A stretch of 64,000 nucleotides of DNA from Cognatitamlana sp035818475 (GCF_035818475.1 NZ_JAYMGV010000001.1:1674001-1738000), one strand, 5' to 3'. Positions 9,482 through 19,053 are shown, counted from the stretch's first letter. Made by a program: numbers and translations. Notes: generated from the sequence alone by a model not told the origin.

Positions 9482-10272
9482 CTAATATATTTTTTATAGT
9501 ACTGATACAAATCTTCGGCATTAGCTCCAAACCATTTTTTTATATAAATACGCCAATAAAAGTATTGTAATTTCCAGATTCCATGTTTTTTGTATAAACG
9601 GGCTGAAGTACGAAGTTTTTTATTAATAACGGTATATTGATTCCTGGCATAAAGCTGGTTGATCAAAATGTTATCTTCATATATAATATAATCTTCATCA
9701 TAACCTCCAATAGCGTTAAATAGCATTTTGGTTATAAATTGGCTTTGATCACCACCTCTACAGGCTCTCCAATCAAATTGAGTGAACCAACTGGCTAAGC
9801 GTAACCACCAATGAGAACTGTTAAATTGCATTCTAAAACAACCGGCTTGATTTCCTTTTTGAATTTCACGGATAATAAGTTTGTCAAAATCTTTGGGAGG
9901 GAAAGAATCGGCATGTAAAAAATATAAGAGATTGCCATTAGCTGCTTTAGCGCCTGAATTCATTTGTTTTGCACGTCCTTTTTCTGTTTCAAGAAGGACA
10001 ATGTTGCAATTAGATGTTAAGTTTAGTGGATTTTTATCGGTTGACTTATTATTGATAAAATGAAAAGCTTCAATGTTTTTAATCTTATTGGTATTGGTGA
10101 AAGCGTTCACAATATTTGTTGTACGGTCTGAACTACCTCCATCTACCACAATAATTTCAGAAATATTTTCATGCGAAGTATTAGAAATCAGATGCTCCAA
10201 TAGTTTGCCAATAAGAGCTTCTTCATTTAAAACAGGAATTATAATAGAGATTTTAGTATCCATAATTTTCAA
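9478..10272 (-). CDS. Family 2 glycosyltransferase of the arsenosugar-associated type (TIGR04283-like)
   Basis: A 264-residue GT-A enzyme: ISIIIPVLNEEALIGKLL at the N-terminus, VVDGGSSDRT (nucleotide site), GAKAANGNLLYFLHADSFPP (metal site, HAD) and later RGGDQSQF. The HADSFPP and RGGDQ(S/G)xF pattern is that of the subfamily found beside ArsM/ArsS. It would attach a sugar to a phosphorylated or lipid acceptor in the cytoplasm. The start could be three codons later (Met4, 10263), giving MDTKISIII. It is the last gene of the minus-strand arsenosugar run and converges on the metallophosphoesterase. Confidence 0.8.
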   Translation of the reverse strand: MKIMDTKISIIIPVLNEEALIGKLLEHLISNTSHENISEIIVVDGGSSDRTTNIVNAFTNTNKIKNIEAFHFINNKSTDKNPLNLTSNCNIVLLETEKGRAKQMNSGAKAANGNLLYFLHADSFPPKDFDKLIIREIQKGNQAGCFRMQFNSSHWWLRLASWFTQFDWRACRGGDQSQFITKMLFNAIGGYDEDYIIYEDNILINQLYARNQYTVINKKLRTSARLYKKHGIWKLQYFYWRIYIKKWFGANAEDLYQYYKKYIS

Positions 10273-10328
10273 TAGGTTGTCCGAATGTGTAAATTTTAAA
10301 ATACGTTTATCATAAATTGACTATCCTG

Positions 10329-11222
10329 TTATTCATTTAAATTCCAGTCATAATCCTTAAAGCGCTTTTTAGCTTTATCAGAAATTTTAATATCGGAGTA
10401 TTGGTTTAAAAAATCTATCAAACTGCCGTTTTGTTTAAAATCTTTAGCAAACCATTGAAAGATCTTTGAAAGTTCTATGCTGTTTTCTGAAATGTTGTTT
10501 TTTGAATGATCATTTAAAAACACTTTTGTGGCAAGAGTTAATTGATCTTCCAGATTTGAAGCAACAAAGGCGTAGTTTTGAAGTTTAGGGCAAGAGTATG
10601 AGGCGCATACAATTGCAAAATGAATGCGGGGCTCGTCCATTTTACGAAGAATTTGATGTTCAATATCGTTTAGGTTATACCATTTTTCACCTAATTTCCA
10701 ATAACGCTGACCCCAGGGATCTTTAATGTCTTTGATGCTATTTACCGGATAATGTCTGAGAATAAGATCAACAGTAAATGCATTATATGCATTGATCCAA
10801 TATGCTAACTGATATGCTTTTGATGAGTTTTTGTTTGGGAATGCAGCATCTAATGCTTTAAAATAATGGTTTAGTTTTATACGGTCACTTTTAAAACCAT
10901 TATAATTTACAGCTCCATTGTTAGAAACATGCTTTTGCAAGAGTTCTTCCCAAGTTTTGTGAACTTCATTAAATCGTTTAGATAGAACCTGATTAAATGC
11001 TTCAGGTGTATTTTTGTTTTCTGCAGTTACTTTTTCTACAGGAGGATTGTCGTTTTTTTCTGTATTATTCAGTTCTGGAGGTGTTTTTTTAGGAGTGTCA
11101 ATACTAACTTTTAAAGTATCATTTAATAATGCCGTTTGCTTTTCTTTTTTGTGCGTTATTTTTTTTGTGCTACCACAAGACATGATGAGACATAACACAA
11201 AAAAGAGCAGTAGGTTTTTCAT
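10329..11222 (-). CDS. DUF547 lipoprotein
   Basis: A 297-residue protein with lipobox LCLIMSC (Cys16), a Lys/Thr/Pro-rich linker of about 60 residues, then a DUF547 domain: AYWINAYNAFTVDLIL and HFAIVCASYSCPKL. The tail ends in KRFKDYDWNLNE. Compared with the other DUF547 protein at 3975-4688 it has an extra linker and a lipid anchor. It lies 7 bp after the membrane hydroxylase gene in the minus-strand run. DUF547 enzymology is not settled; function unknown. Confidence 0.75.
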   Translation of the reverse strand: MKNLLLFFVLCLIMSCGSTKKITHKKEKQTALLNDTLKVSIDTPKKTPPELNNTEKNDNPPVEKVTAENKNTPEAFNQVLSKRFNEVHKTWEELLQKHVSNNGAVNYNGFKSDRIKLNHYFKALDAAFPNKNSSKAYQLAYWINAYNAFTVDLILRHYPVNSIKDIKDPWGQRYWKLGEKWYNLNDIEHQILRKMDEPRIHFAIVCASYSCPKLQNYAFVASNLEDQLTLATKVFLNDHSKNNISENSIELSKIFQWFAKDFKQNGSLIDFLNQYSDIKISDKAKKRFKDYDWNLNE

Positions 11223-11229
11223 TTGAAAT

Positions 11230-12144
11230 CTATTTTTCTTTTAAAGGATATAGTTCCTGGCTAATAAAATTCTTAGGAAAAGAGTCATCACCTTCAAAGC
11301 CTAATTCTATATCCTTTCCGCTATAGGGAATATAATTTGTTTTAAAAATATAATCCCAAATACTAAGTGTTAGTCCGTAGTTAACACCAAACCTAACGTT
11401 TTTTGGTAATGTTTTGGCATGATGCCAAATATGCATTTTAGGATTGTTGAGAATATATTTTAAATACCCATAATCCCAGCCCAGATTGGCATGATTTAAA
11501 TGCCCAATGGCAATAGTGAAAAAGTATACAATAGCTACATCCTGTGAGCTGTAATTTCCAAAAATAGCCATTGGGATATAGAGCAAAGACTTATAAACTA
11601 CAGGTTCCATCCAGTGATAGCGTAAATGAGCAGCAAAGCCCATTTCTTTTACTGAATGATGTACTTTATGAAAATTCCATAAAAAGGGAACATGATGTAA
11701 TAAACGATGCGTATTCCATTGTACAAAATCAGAAACCAGAAAAAACAGCAATAGCCCTAACCATTTTGGTAAAGCACCCATATCAAAAATTTGAAGATCT
11801 GAAATTGAAAGTCTAATATAATTTAACAGATCATTTAAGAACTCGGCCGCTGTATTGGATAGTGCGATTAAAACAATAAGGTTAAGCAAAAAGAAATTAA
11901 AGAACATATAAAAAGTGTCCAGCCAAAAATCTTTTCGGAAGACGGACTGGCCTTTTCGCCAAGGGAAAAGAATTTCCAGTAGCCAAACCAAAAGCGAAAT
12001 ACCAATCAGACCATAAAAATAGTTGTCCCAGTGATTTTGGAATAATATCTCATTTTTTAGATAATTCCAATAATCAGCATAAGCGTTTTTTATAATATCT
12101 GAATATTTCTCCAATAAGAATATTACATTATGGATTAACAACAA
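11230..12144 (-). CDS. Sterol desaturase / fatty-acid hydroxylase family membrane protein
   Basis: A 304-residue integral membrane di-iron enzyme. Several hydrophobic segments surround the His clusters HRLLHH, HKVHHS, HLNH and HIWHHA that ligate iron in the fatty-acid-hydroxylase superfamily. Members hydroxylate or desaturate lipids, or cleave alkylglycerol ethers. It overlaps the 3' end of arsM by ten bases, so translational coupling to the arsenic methyltransferase is likely. A role in making or modifying an arsenic-containing lipid is tempting but unproven. Confidence 0.8.
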   Translation of the reverse strand: MLLIHNVIFLLEKYSDIIKNAYADYWNYLKNEILFQNHWDNYFYGLIGISLLVWLLEILFPWRKGQSVFRKDFWLDTFYMFFNFFLLNLIVLIALSNTAAEFLNDLLNYIRLSISDLQIFDMGALPKWLGLLLFFLVSDFVQWNTHRLLHHVPFLWNFHKVHHSVKEMGFAAHLRYHWMEPVVYKSLLYIPMAIFGNYSSQDVAIVYFFTIAIGHLNHANLGWDYGYLKYILNNPKMHIWHHAKTLPKNVRFGVNYGLTLSIWDYIFKTNYIPYSGKDIELGFEGDDSFPKNFISQELYPLKEK

Positions 12145-13106
12145 CCTCCACCATCATAATGATAAGTAGATTCGCTAATAAAAATATCATCTCTACCAAG
12201 ATTAGCTATTGTATCTGCTGTTTTATCACAAATTGCCAGGGGCTGATTTTTAAGTAATACATGTCCTTTCTTGTCATCAAAAAAATCTTCTTCACCATAA
12301 TAAATAGCTGCTTTTCCTGTAAAAATACATGGTCCATCCTCTGGCATAGGATCTTTAATGGCTGCCACTTCAATAGATTCAATAAATATCAGCTCATCCG
12401 TTGGGTAGTTTTTAGGGTCTAAAATCCTGTAAGGTTTTCTTGCCCGAATTTCAATGGTTCCAAAACCAGCATCAGTCAAAGCTTTTACATACTCAGCAAT
12501 GGGGAGGCTTCCGCTTAGGCATAGGGCACGCAAGCGCTCATCATTACGCAAGGTGTCATTCATAGGTTGCTCACAAGTGGGATCGCTCATGACTAACCGC
12601 CCGTGTGGTTTTAAAACACGGTACATTTCGGCAATGGCCTTTTTTAGATCATCGGCTTTAAAAATATTGAACAGGCAATTTTGTGCGGCTACATCTATAC
12701 TGTTGTCTTCCACTGGTAAATTCATAGCGTCTCCTTTTTTAAGGGCTACAAAGTCACTTTTAAACCAGGGATTTTCATTTTCAGCTTCTTTAAAATTCTT
12801 TCTGGAAGCTTCTAACATTTCATCAACTACATCTATTCCAATAACACCATCTTTTTGACGATTGAAATAAGCAAATTGTAATAACTCCATACCTCCGCCA
12901 ACACCAACATAAAGCATTTTGGGGTTATTAGTTAAATCACGGGCATGCACTGTAGAACCACAACCATAATTCATCTCCTGCATGATTTTTGGAATTTTTA
13001 ACCCCGGTAATTCCCAAATAGGATTTGTGGTACAGCAAAGTCCAATATCAGGAGTTAATGCGGCTTCTTTATATACATCGTGTGTGGTTTCTAAATAACT
13101 GTTCAT
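12135..13106 (-). CDS. arsM: Arsenite methyltransferase of the arsenosugar pathway (ArsM)
   Basis: A 323-residue SAM methyltransferase with the signs of ArsM: a Cys pair in GLCCTTNP (24-25), Cys49 in YGCGS, the SAM-binding loop YVGVGGGMELLQFAY, a further Cys in AAQNCLFNIF, and the terminal GGGCC. It would methylate As(III) to mono- and dimethylarsenicals with SAM in the cytoplasm. Family knowledge: this arrangement with ArsS and the DUF2064 transferases marks arsenosugar loci. Overlap with the downstream hydroxylase gene and the phosphorylase gene 82 bp upstream suggest one operon. Confidence 0.85.
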   Translation of the reverse strand: MNSYLETTHDVYKEAALTPDIGLCCTTNPIWELPGLKIPKIMQEMNYGCGSTVHARDLTNNPKMLYVGVGGGMELLQFAYFNRQKDGVIGIDVVDEMLEASRKNFKEAENENPWFKSDFVALKKGDAMNLPVEDNSIDVAAQNCLFNIFKADDLKKAIAEMYRVLKPHGRLVMSDPTCEQPMNDTLRNDERLRALCLSGSLPIAEYVKALTDAGFGTIEIRARKPYRILDPKNYPTDELIFIESIEVAAIKDPMPEDGPCIFTGKAAIYYGEEDFFDDKKGHVLLKNQPLAICDKTADTIANLGRDDIFISESTYHYDGGGCC

Positions 13107-13188
13107 GGTTTACTTTTTAGGCATTACGAAAGCTGTTTAAGGGTAAAGCAATCTTTTGAATGGATCACTATATGCTAATCGTAATGTA

Positions 13189-14001
13189 TTATAATGTTTT
13201 TATTAATTCTTTAAATAGTGTAATCATGTTGGGTTCAGCTTTTACTGCACTGGCAATAATATCTGAAATATCAACAGGCTTTAAGTTATCTGGGTCGCAT
13301 TCATCTGTTAAAACTGACACTGCTGCGACTTTTAATTTTAAATGATTGGCTACAATAATCTCCGGGACAGTACTCATACCTACGGCATCAGCCCCAATAA
13401 TTTTGAGCATTCTGTATTCTGCTCTGGTTTCTAATTGCGGGCCAACCACACTAACATAAACCCCTTTATGCAAAGTGATGTTGTTAGCTTTTGCTATAGA
13501 AAGAAATTTTGAATTTATCTCCTGATCATAAGGTGCGCTCATATCTGTAAAACGTTCACCTAATTGTTCTACTCCCTGAAATGCCAGTGGCGAACTTCCT
13601 TGAAGGTTGATGTGGTCATCAATAAGCATAAGCTCGCCTTTTTTAAAGTTGAGGTTTATAGCTCCTGCTGCATTTGAAACCAATAATGTTTTTATGCCCA
13701 GTTTTTCCATAATCCGAACCGGAAAGGTAACATCTTGTGGTGTGTAGCCCTCATATATATGAAAGCGCCCTTGCATGACCACTACTTTTTTGCCTTCTAA
13801 TTCCCCATAAATGAGTTTACCCTTATGGAATTCAACTGTTGCTGTTGGGAAGTTTGGTATATGGTTATAACTAACTTCTTTAATAATGTTTATTTCGTTA
13901 ATAAGCTGTCCTAAGCCTGTACCAAGAATGATACCTATTTCAGGGTTATCAAAGCCTTTACCTTGTAAATAATTTACTGTTTCTTCTATGTATTTAGTCA
14001 T
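13189..14001 (-). CDS. Purine nucleoside phosphorylase family enzyme, predicted to prefer 5'-modified adenosines
   Basis: A 270-residue trimeric-type PNP. The core is intact: phosphate loop ILGTGLG (25-31), GRFHIYEGY (78-86), NAAGA (110-114), GPQLETRAE with purine-binding Glu191, and GMSTVPE (208-214). Two specificity residues differ from ordinary PNP: the Asn of the SxITN motif is Asp233 (in VSVLTDE), as in methylthioadenosine phosphorylase, and the His of PLSHEEV that holds the 5'-hydroxyl is Ile245 (in PVDISDI). That predicts 6-aminopurines and a non-hydroxyl 5' group. It overlaps the next gene by eight bases, inside the arsenosugar run, where the expected ArsS product is an arsenic-substituted 5'-deoxyadenosine. 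Confidence 0.82.
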   Translation of the reverse strand: MTKYIEETVNYLQGKGFDNPEIGIILGTGLGQLINEINIIKEVSYNHIPNFPTATVEFHKGKLIYGELEGKKVVVMQGRFHIYEGYTPQDVTFPVRIMEKLGIKTLLVSNAAGAINLNFKKGELMLIDDHINLQGSSPLAFQGVEQLGERFTDMSAPYDQEINSKFLSIAKANNITLHKGVYVSVVGPQLETRAEYRMLKIIGADAVGMSTVPEIIVANHLKLKVAAVSVLTDECDPDNLKPVDISDIIASAVKAEPNMITLFKELIKTL

Positions 14002-14623
14002 TGAGTTGATGGATTCTTTGCTGTAATTGTTTATTGGATTTATAGAACATTGAGGCTTTTAGATCTTCAAAAGTATCAATGTCATTTAGTGTAGCCAATG
14101 TAGCAAAATTTATATTCTTTTGTTCTAATTCTTTCAGGGTTTCTTCTAATAAATGGGATTGGCTCCATGGCTTATTGTCAAAAATAAATCCCTGCATTTT
14201 ATTGAGTCCAATCAAGTAATAACCACCATCTTCTGCGGGTCCGAAAACGACTTCTTTTTCTTTTAGTTTTTCTAAGCCCTGGTTAATATGAGTAGCATTA
14301 ATTTCTGGTAAATCTGAACCGATTAAAACAATGTGATTATAACCATCTTCAAAGCCTTCATGAAAAGCATTTTTCATGCGTTCTCCAAGGTTTGAACCTT
14401 GCTGTACTCTTTTATATGCATGTTGCCATTTGGTTTCTATTATAGCATCAGAAAAATAAATGCGCAGATCTGCTGAGAGGTTTTTTGTAGCGTTTTCAGT
14501 AACTTTAACAAGTTCACTATAAACTTCAAACGCCGCTTGATTACCAATAGTTTTAGCAAGCCTGGTTTTTACTTTACCCAGTTTTATATTTTTTACAAAA
14601 ACGATAACTAATTCCTTATTCAT
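13994..14623 (-). CDS. DUF2064/TIGR04282 glycosyltransferase of the arsenosugar locus
   Basis: A 209-residue GT-A-like enzyme with the family's nucleotide-binding opening IKLGKVKTRLAKTIG, GSNLGERMKNAF, LIGSDLPEI and GPAEDGGYYLIGL. Such proteins are nucleotidyl- or glycosyl-transferases found beside ArsS. The KTRL motif is intact here, unlike in the second copy at 18360-19049. It overlaps both the phosphorylase and the rhodanese gene by eight bases, so all three are coupled. It may act on a sugar phosphate released by the phosphorylase; inferred. Confidence 0.8.
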   Translation of the reverse strand: MNKELVIVFVKNIKLGKVKTRLAKTIGNQAAFEVYSELVKVTENATKNLSADLRIYFSDAIIETKWQHAYKRVQQGSNLGERMKNAFHEGFEDGYNHIVLIGSDLPEINATHINQGLEKLKEKEVVFGPAEDGGYYLIGLNKMQGFIFDNKPWSQSHLLEETLKELEQKNINFATLATLNDIDTFEDLKASMFYKSNKQLQQRIHQLND

Positions 14624-15110
14624 ATACTTTTATACCTTTTTTTAACCATTTGCTCCAGGCTTTTGAAAATGTATGGATTGAATCTGTTGATTTCTCCTGT
14701 AAATTTAACACTTCTAAGCCATTGTTTTTCCATTCAAAAATACCACCATATAAATTATATACATTGGTATAACCTGCTTCTTTAAGTTTTTCAGAAATAT
14801 CTTCAGATCGAATACCTAAAGAGCAATACACTACTATTTTTGACTTTTTATCAGGTAATTTTTCTTTTACATCATCTAAATTAAAAGAATTGTAACCTAC
14901 ACAAATAGCATTTTTTAAATGACTGATATCAAATTCTTTCTGTTCTCTGGAATCCAGAAGAATAACGTCTGTTTTTACTTGTTTTAACTCACTTACAGTA
15001 ATGTACGGAATACTTTCATTATTATATTGGTCTAATAGTTTTGAAAATTTCTTTTGAGAAAACCCGTAGAGTGTGGTCAATACAGTCAGGCATATAGCTA
15101 AATGTTTCAT
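14616..15110 (-). CDS. Exported rhodanese-like protein
   Basis: A 164-residue protein with a signal peptide (LYGFSQ, near residue 19) and one rhodanese domain. LLDSREQKEFDISHLKNA and the active-site loop VVYCSLGIRSE with Cys96 are present, so sulfur transfer or arsenate/thiol chemistry is possible in the periplasm. It sits 4 bp from the TonB-dependent receptor gene and overlaps the downstream glycosyltransferase. Confidence 0.78.
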   Translation of the reverse strand: MKHLAICLTVLTTLYGFSQKKFSKLLDQYNNESIPYITVSELKQVKTDVILLDSREQKEFDISHLKNAICVGYNSFNLDDVKEKLPDKKSKIVVYCSLGIRSEDISEKLKEAGYTNVYNLYGGIFEWKNNGLEVLNLQEKSTDSIHTFSKAWSKWLKKGIKVYE

Positions 15111-15114
15111 TGTT

Positions 15115-18100
15115 TTAAAAGTTAAGGGTTACTCCAAATTGCATTTTCCATCTCGAATTTTGATTGTCTACAACCCAGGGGGTATCATCTGTAGTACTAT
15201 ATTGATATAGGGGCTGGTTATTTTCAATACCTTTAAAACGCAATAAGCTAAAGTTTGAATTTACAACATTTGGCACAAAAACTAATCGTCCCCATTTTCG
15301 ATTTAAAAAGTTAGGAATATTAAAAATATCCATTGAAAAATCAATACTTTTTTTACCCCCTAATTTCTTATTAAAATTTATTTTTCCATCTATACGATGA
15401 TTCCAGGGGGTTTTAGATCCATTTCGTTCTGCGTATTTACCTCTATTGTCATTTAGATAATCATTGTTTTCTATAAAAGAATTCAATCTGTCCCATTGTT
15501 GAGAAGCGGTTTGAATAACATGTCCGTTACTATCAGTAATATCTACCAAGTTTATCTCGGATGCATCTCTTGGGATATAAATTAAATCGTTTCTTGAAGA
15601 TCCGTCTTGGTTTACATCACCTTGGTAAACAAAAGAGTAGGGGCTTCCTGATGTGCCGTTATATAATAGGGAGATCCCCAGATTATCATTCTTGTTTATA
15701 GTAAAGTTATAGGATTGTGTACTGACAATTTTGTGTCTTAAATCAAAGTTTGAAAAAGATAAATCCGGGTTGTTGGAGTTTATAGCCTGGTTCCATTCAA
15801 AATTTGCCGCAGGTGAACTTCTAACGGTACTGGAAACATCTTTACTTTGGCCATAAGTATAGCCCAGATACCCGGAATAGTTTATAGAGGATTTAGATAA
15901 ACCTAAGGTCAAGTTATACCTGTAGCCTTTATCAGAATTGCTCAATAAGAACACGTTGGTAAAGTTTGGGTTGATTTTTATAGCATCACCGGTTTCAAGA
16001 AAATAACTTCTGTTATCCGCACCATCAAAATAGCCAATATTGTTTTTTCTGTTGATGGATTTAAAAAAGATACCTTTTATGACTTTGGTATATGAAGCGT
16101 CAAAAGCCAAGTTTAGGTTTTTGGGGAGTTTTAGATTGACACCTATATTGGATTTCCATTCTCGCGGTAATTGAAAACCGGTATCTACTAAGTTTATTTC
16201 GGCAATAGGGTTTTCTGAGGCCAAATCCTTTATGTTTTTTACAATAGGCTGTTCGCCTTCGGGCCTGAGGTCCACATTGAAATATTCAGTGCCGGAGATA
16301 TATTCTGCATAAGCAAACCATAAATACGGAAGGCGTCCTGTAAATAACCCGGAGCCCCCTCTAAATTTTAATAGATTGTTATTTGGAAGGCTGTATTCAA
16401 AACTAATTCTTGGATTAAAATGAGGTGCTGTTTTTATTTCATTTTTATAACTGGAAAACTCTGGTGTGTTAGCTACTTCGTCACTCAGAGGCAATTTGTC
16501 TAACAAAAATTGAGAATCTAATCTCAGGCCAAAACTCAGCGTTAAGTTATCTTGAACTCTAAAGCGATCTTGGGCGTAAAGTCCGGTGACTAAAACATCA
16601 ACGGTTGCCGATGGTGTTGTTCGAACAAAATCAAAATCGTTATTATCCAGACGATAAACGCCTCTTACCCTTGAAGGACTATCTGCCAGAAAATTATCAA
16701 CAGAGCTGTATTCCCAACGCCCGTTCCAGGCTGATAAAAATCCATAATCAATATCATTATATTGTGCAATGCCACCAAGAGTAAATGTATGCCTGTTTTT
16801 TGTAATGGTGTATCTATTATTAATCTGTAATGTAGATAAGTTTGTATTATAAACAGAAGCTTCTCTGTAAGTACCGGCAAATATTCGGTTTGAAGCATCA
16901 GAGACCTGGATATGCGGAAATACCTCGCCGTTAAACTCCCTGTCTTCTTTTCCAATATTATAACCTATACTTAATAAGTTTGTTGCATTATTGTTGAATT
17001 TAGAGTTTATTTCTGCAGTTAAGCTATTAGCTATACTATTATGTCTGAATCCTTGATTTCCAAAGTTGAAAATGGACTCGTTCCATTCTAAATTATCAGC
17101 ATAACTACTTACAAAGTTATTGCGTAAGGTTAATTTTGTTTGGTCTGAAACATTATAGTCTAATCTAAAAAACAGTTTCGTGCTATTTGTTTTCAAAGTA
17201 GCATTATTAAAACTACCAGGATTATAATTATAGTCAGAAATTAATTTGTCAGATATGGCAGTTACGGTTTCAAGAGTGATATTTGAAGACGACGAACCGG
17301 GTGCATTTAATACCGGATTATTGGAACGTGCTTGTTCAAAATTTATAAAATAGAATAACTTGTCTTTTTTAAAGACGCCACCGGTTGCAGCTCCAAACTG
17401 GAAATCATAAAAATTTTCTATATCTTGTTTTTTTCCATCAGCATAGCGCCCCACTAGCCATTCATTATTTCCAAAAAAGTATATTTGGGAGTTCTGCGTA
17501 TTGGTTCCATTTTTGGTAACTACATCAATATTTGCACCTGTAAAGTTTCCTATGCTCACATCAAAAGGTGTGGTTTTAACAGATAATTGTTTAATACTGC
17601 CAAAAGCTATTGGCTGTGTACGAGCCAAGCTACCCGGACTTCCATTTGCTAAAGACCCCGCAGCGCCACTTGATGGTTCTTGAAAACCAATAACATCATT
17701 ATTGGCAACACCATCAATATTTAAATTATTGAATCTGTTACTGGCTCCTGCAAAAGAGTTCAGATTAGATTCAGGAAGGTTTCTGGTTAAATCCTGTATG
17801 CCCCGTGTTATGGTTGGTGTATTTTTTATACGTTGGGATGAAATTATATTGCCTTGGTTTTTAATGTTGTTTTTGGTTGAAGTTACAATAACTTCTTCAA
17901 GTATATTATCATCTTGTTTTAAGGCAACATTTAATCTGGTTATTTGTCCTAAATTAATATGTATATTTTCAATGATCTCGGTCTTATAACCAATATAGCT
18001 TACCTCAATTTTATATGCATTTCCCGGAGGAATACCATTTACTATGTAATATCCGGATTCTTGAGATACAGATCCAAACCTAAAATTAGTTTCCGTATCT

Positions 18101-18234
18101 GTAACAATAATGTTGGCAAGCTCTATAGCATCGTTGTTAAACGATATTTTTCCTTCTAGTTTCCCTGTTGTTTCCTGTGAACTTGCAGAAAGTATTGTTA
18201 ATAGTGTAAATAATAACAGAAGTAATATTCTCAT
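15115..18234 (-). CDS. TonB-dependent receptor with N-terminal carboxypeptidase-regulatory domain
   Basis: A 1039-residue outer-membrane receptor: signal peptide (SASSQ), a CarboxypepD_reg-like domain (KLEGKISFNNDAIELANI to about residue 110), a plug domain (IKNTPTITRGIQDLTRNLP, FNNLNIDGVANNDVIG) and a long beta barrel ending in MQFGVTLNF. No SusD-like gene accompanies it, so it is not a typical polysaccharide-utilisation pair. Placed inside the arsenosugar run, it could import a precursor or export/scavenge an organoarsenical; that is inference. The ExbB/ExbD/TonB-like genes at 25.8-27.9 kb could energise it. Confidence 0.85.
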   Translation of the reverse strand: MRILLLLLFTLLTILSASSQETTGKLEGKISFNNDAIELANIIVTDTETNFRFGSVSQESGYYIVNGIPPGNAYKIEVSYIGYKTEIIENIHINLGQITRLNVALKQDDNILEEVIVTSTKNNIKNQGNIISSQRIKNTPTITRGIQDLTRNLPESNLNSFAGASNRFNNLNIDGVANNDVIGFQEPSSGAAGSLANGSPGSLARTQPIAFGSIKQLSVKTTPFDVSIGNFTGANIDVVTKNGTNTQNSQIYFFGNNEWLVGRYADGKKQDIENFYDFQFGAATGGVFKKDKLFYFINFEQARSNNPVLNAPGSSSSNITLETVTAISDKLISDYNYNPGSFNNATLKTNSTKLFFRLDYNVSDQTKLTLRNNFVSSYADNLEWNESIFNFGNQGFRHNSIANSLTAEINSKFNNNATNLLSIGYNIGKEDREFNGEVFPHIQVSDASNRIFAGTYREASVYNTNLSTLQINNRYTITKNRHTFTLGGIAQYNDIDYGFLSAWNGRWEYSSVDNFLADSPSRVRGVYRLDNNDFDFVRTTPSATVDVLVTGLYAQDRFRVQDNLTLSFGLRLDSQFLLDKLPLSDEVANTPEFSSYKNEIKTAPHFNPRISFEYSLPNNNLLKFRGGSGLFTGRLPYLWFAYAEYISGTEYFNVDLRPEGEQPIVKNIKDLASENPIAEINLVDTGFQLPREWKSNIGVNLKLPKNLNLAFDASYTKVIKGIFFKSINRKNNIGYFDGADNRSYFLETGDAIKINPNFTNVFLLSNSDKGYRYNLTLGLSKSSINYSGYLGYTYGQSKDVSSTVRSSPAANFEWNQAINSNNPDLSFSNFDLRHKIVSTQSYNFTINKNDNLGISLLYNGTSGSPYSFVYQGDVNQDGSSRNDLIYIPRDASEINLVDITDSNGHVIQTASQQWDRLNSFIENNDYLNDNRGKYAERNGSKTPWNHRIDGKINFNKKLGGKKSIDFSMDIFNIPNFLNRKWGRLVFVPNVVNSNFSLLRFKGIENNQPLYQYSTTDDTPWVVDNQNSRWKMQFGVTLNF

Positions 18235-18359
18235 GAAATGTCTTTATAATACTAGCGTTCAAGAATAGTCTTAAGCATTATTAAAATGTATAGACAGCCT
18301 CTAAAAATGTTAGATTTTTATGATTTTGGTGATATTGGGTAAACCTTATAAGTTTAATC

Positions 18360-19049
18360 TTAAATGATTAAAGCGGCTACAGGAGATCCTTTGTTAGGAG
18401 GTTGGTTTAATATGAAGTTTTCAATAGAAATATTAAGATTTGAAATGATCTTTTTTTCAATTGAAGTGGTTGAAATCAGAAGCTGCTTTATGGTATTTGA
18501 AATACCTCTGAAACTGTGGATTATAGTATTTATATCTGAAGCAGAATCAATATCAGATAATACTTCTAAATAATAAGCTTTTAATTTTTTTGAAGTATGT
18601 AATTGAGAGATACTTCTATTTAATTGAGATGTTTGCCAGGGTAACTCTAAAAAAGTTTTGGTATTAAATTGCGACTTCTTAAGCCCCATGATATAAAACC
18701 CACCATCAATTGACGGGCCTAATACCATATCATGATTTTGTAAATGATGAGCTGTTTTAAGAATATGATTTGTTGTTAAATGTGGCGTATCATTTCCTAT
18801 AGTTATAACAGTATCATACCCTTTATTATAAACAGACTGGATTGCATGAGTAAAGCGTTCTCCAAAAGAATTTCCTTTTTGTTGTTTTTCTGAAAACACA
18901 ACATAAGGAAAGCCAGATTTTTTTGCTATATCCTGTGTTTGCACATTAAGGGCATCAAAGACACGTTTTGAATGTTGAAAAGGCTTTAGGGTAGCTTCTT
19001 TTTCAGCAGAATAAGCAAAGATTAATATGGCGGTTTTACAATGCTTCAT
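18360..19049 (-). CDS. Second DUF2064-type glycosyltransferase, divergent
   Basis: A 229-residue DUF2064 relative. It keeps NSFGERFTHAI, TIGNDTPHLT, LGPSIDGGFYIMGL and WQTSQL, but the N-terminal KTRL-type nucleotide motif found in the copy at 13994-14623 is absent; the corresponding stretch reads EKEATLKPFQHSKRVF. It starts 4 bp after arsS ends. The loss of KTRL suggests changed donor binding or a partner role with the first copy. Confidence 0.75.
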   Translation of the reverse strand: MKHCKTAILIFAYSAEKEATLKPFQHSKRVFDALNVQTQDIAKKSGFPYVVFSEKQQKGNSFGERFTHAIQSVYNKGYDTVITIGNDTPHLTTNHILKTAHHLQNHDMVLGPSIDGGFYIMGLKKSQFNTKTFLELPWQTSQLNRSISQLHTSKKLKAYYLEVLSDIDSASDINTIIHSFRGISNTIKQLLISTTSIEKKIISNLNISIENFILNQPPNKGSPVAALII

Positions 19050-19053
19050 CTTT

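Noticed and set aside
15115..18234. SusC-like polysaccharide-utilisation receptor
   Set aside because: There is no SusD partner and the neighbours are arsenic and glycosyltransferase genes, so the general TonB-dependent receptor call is safer.
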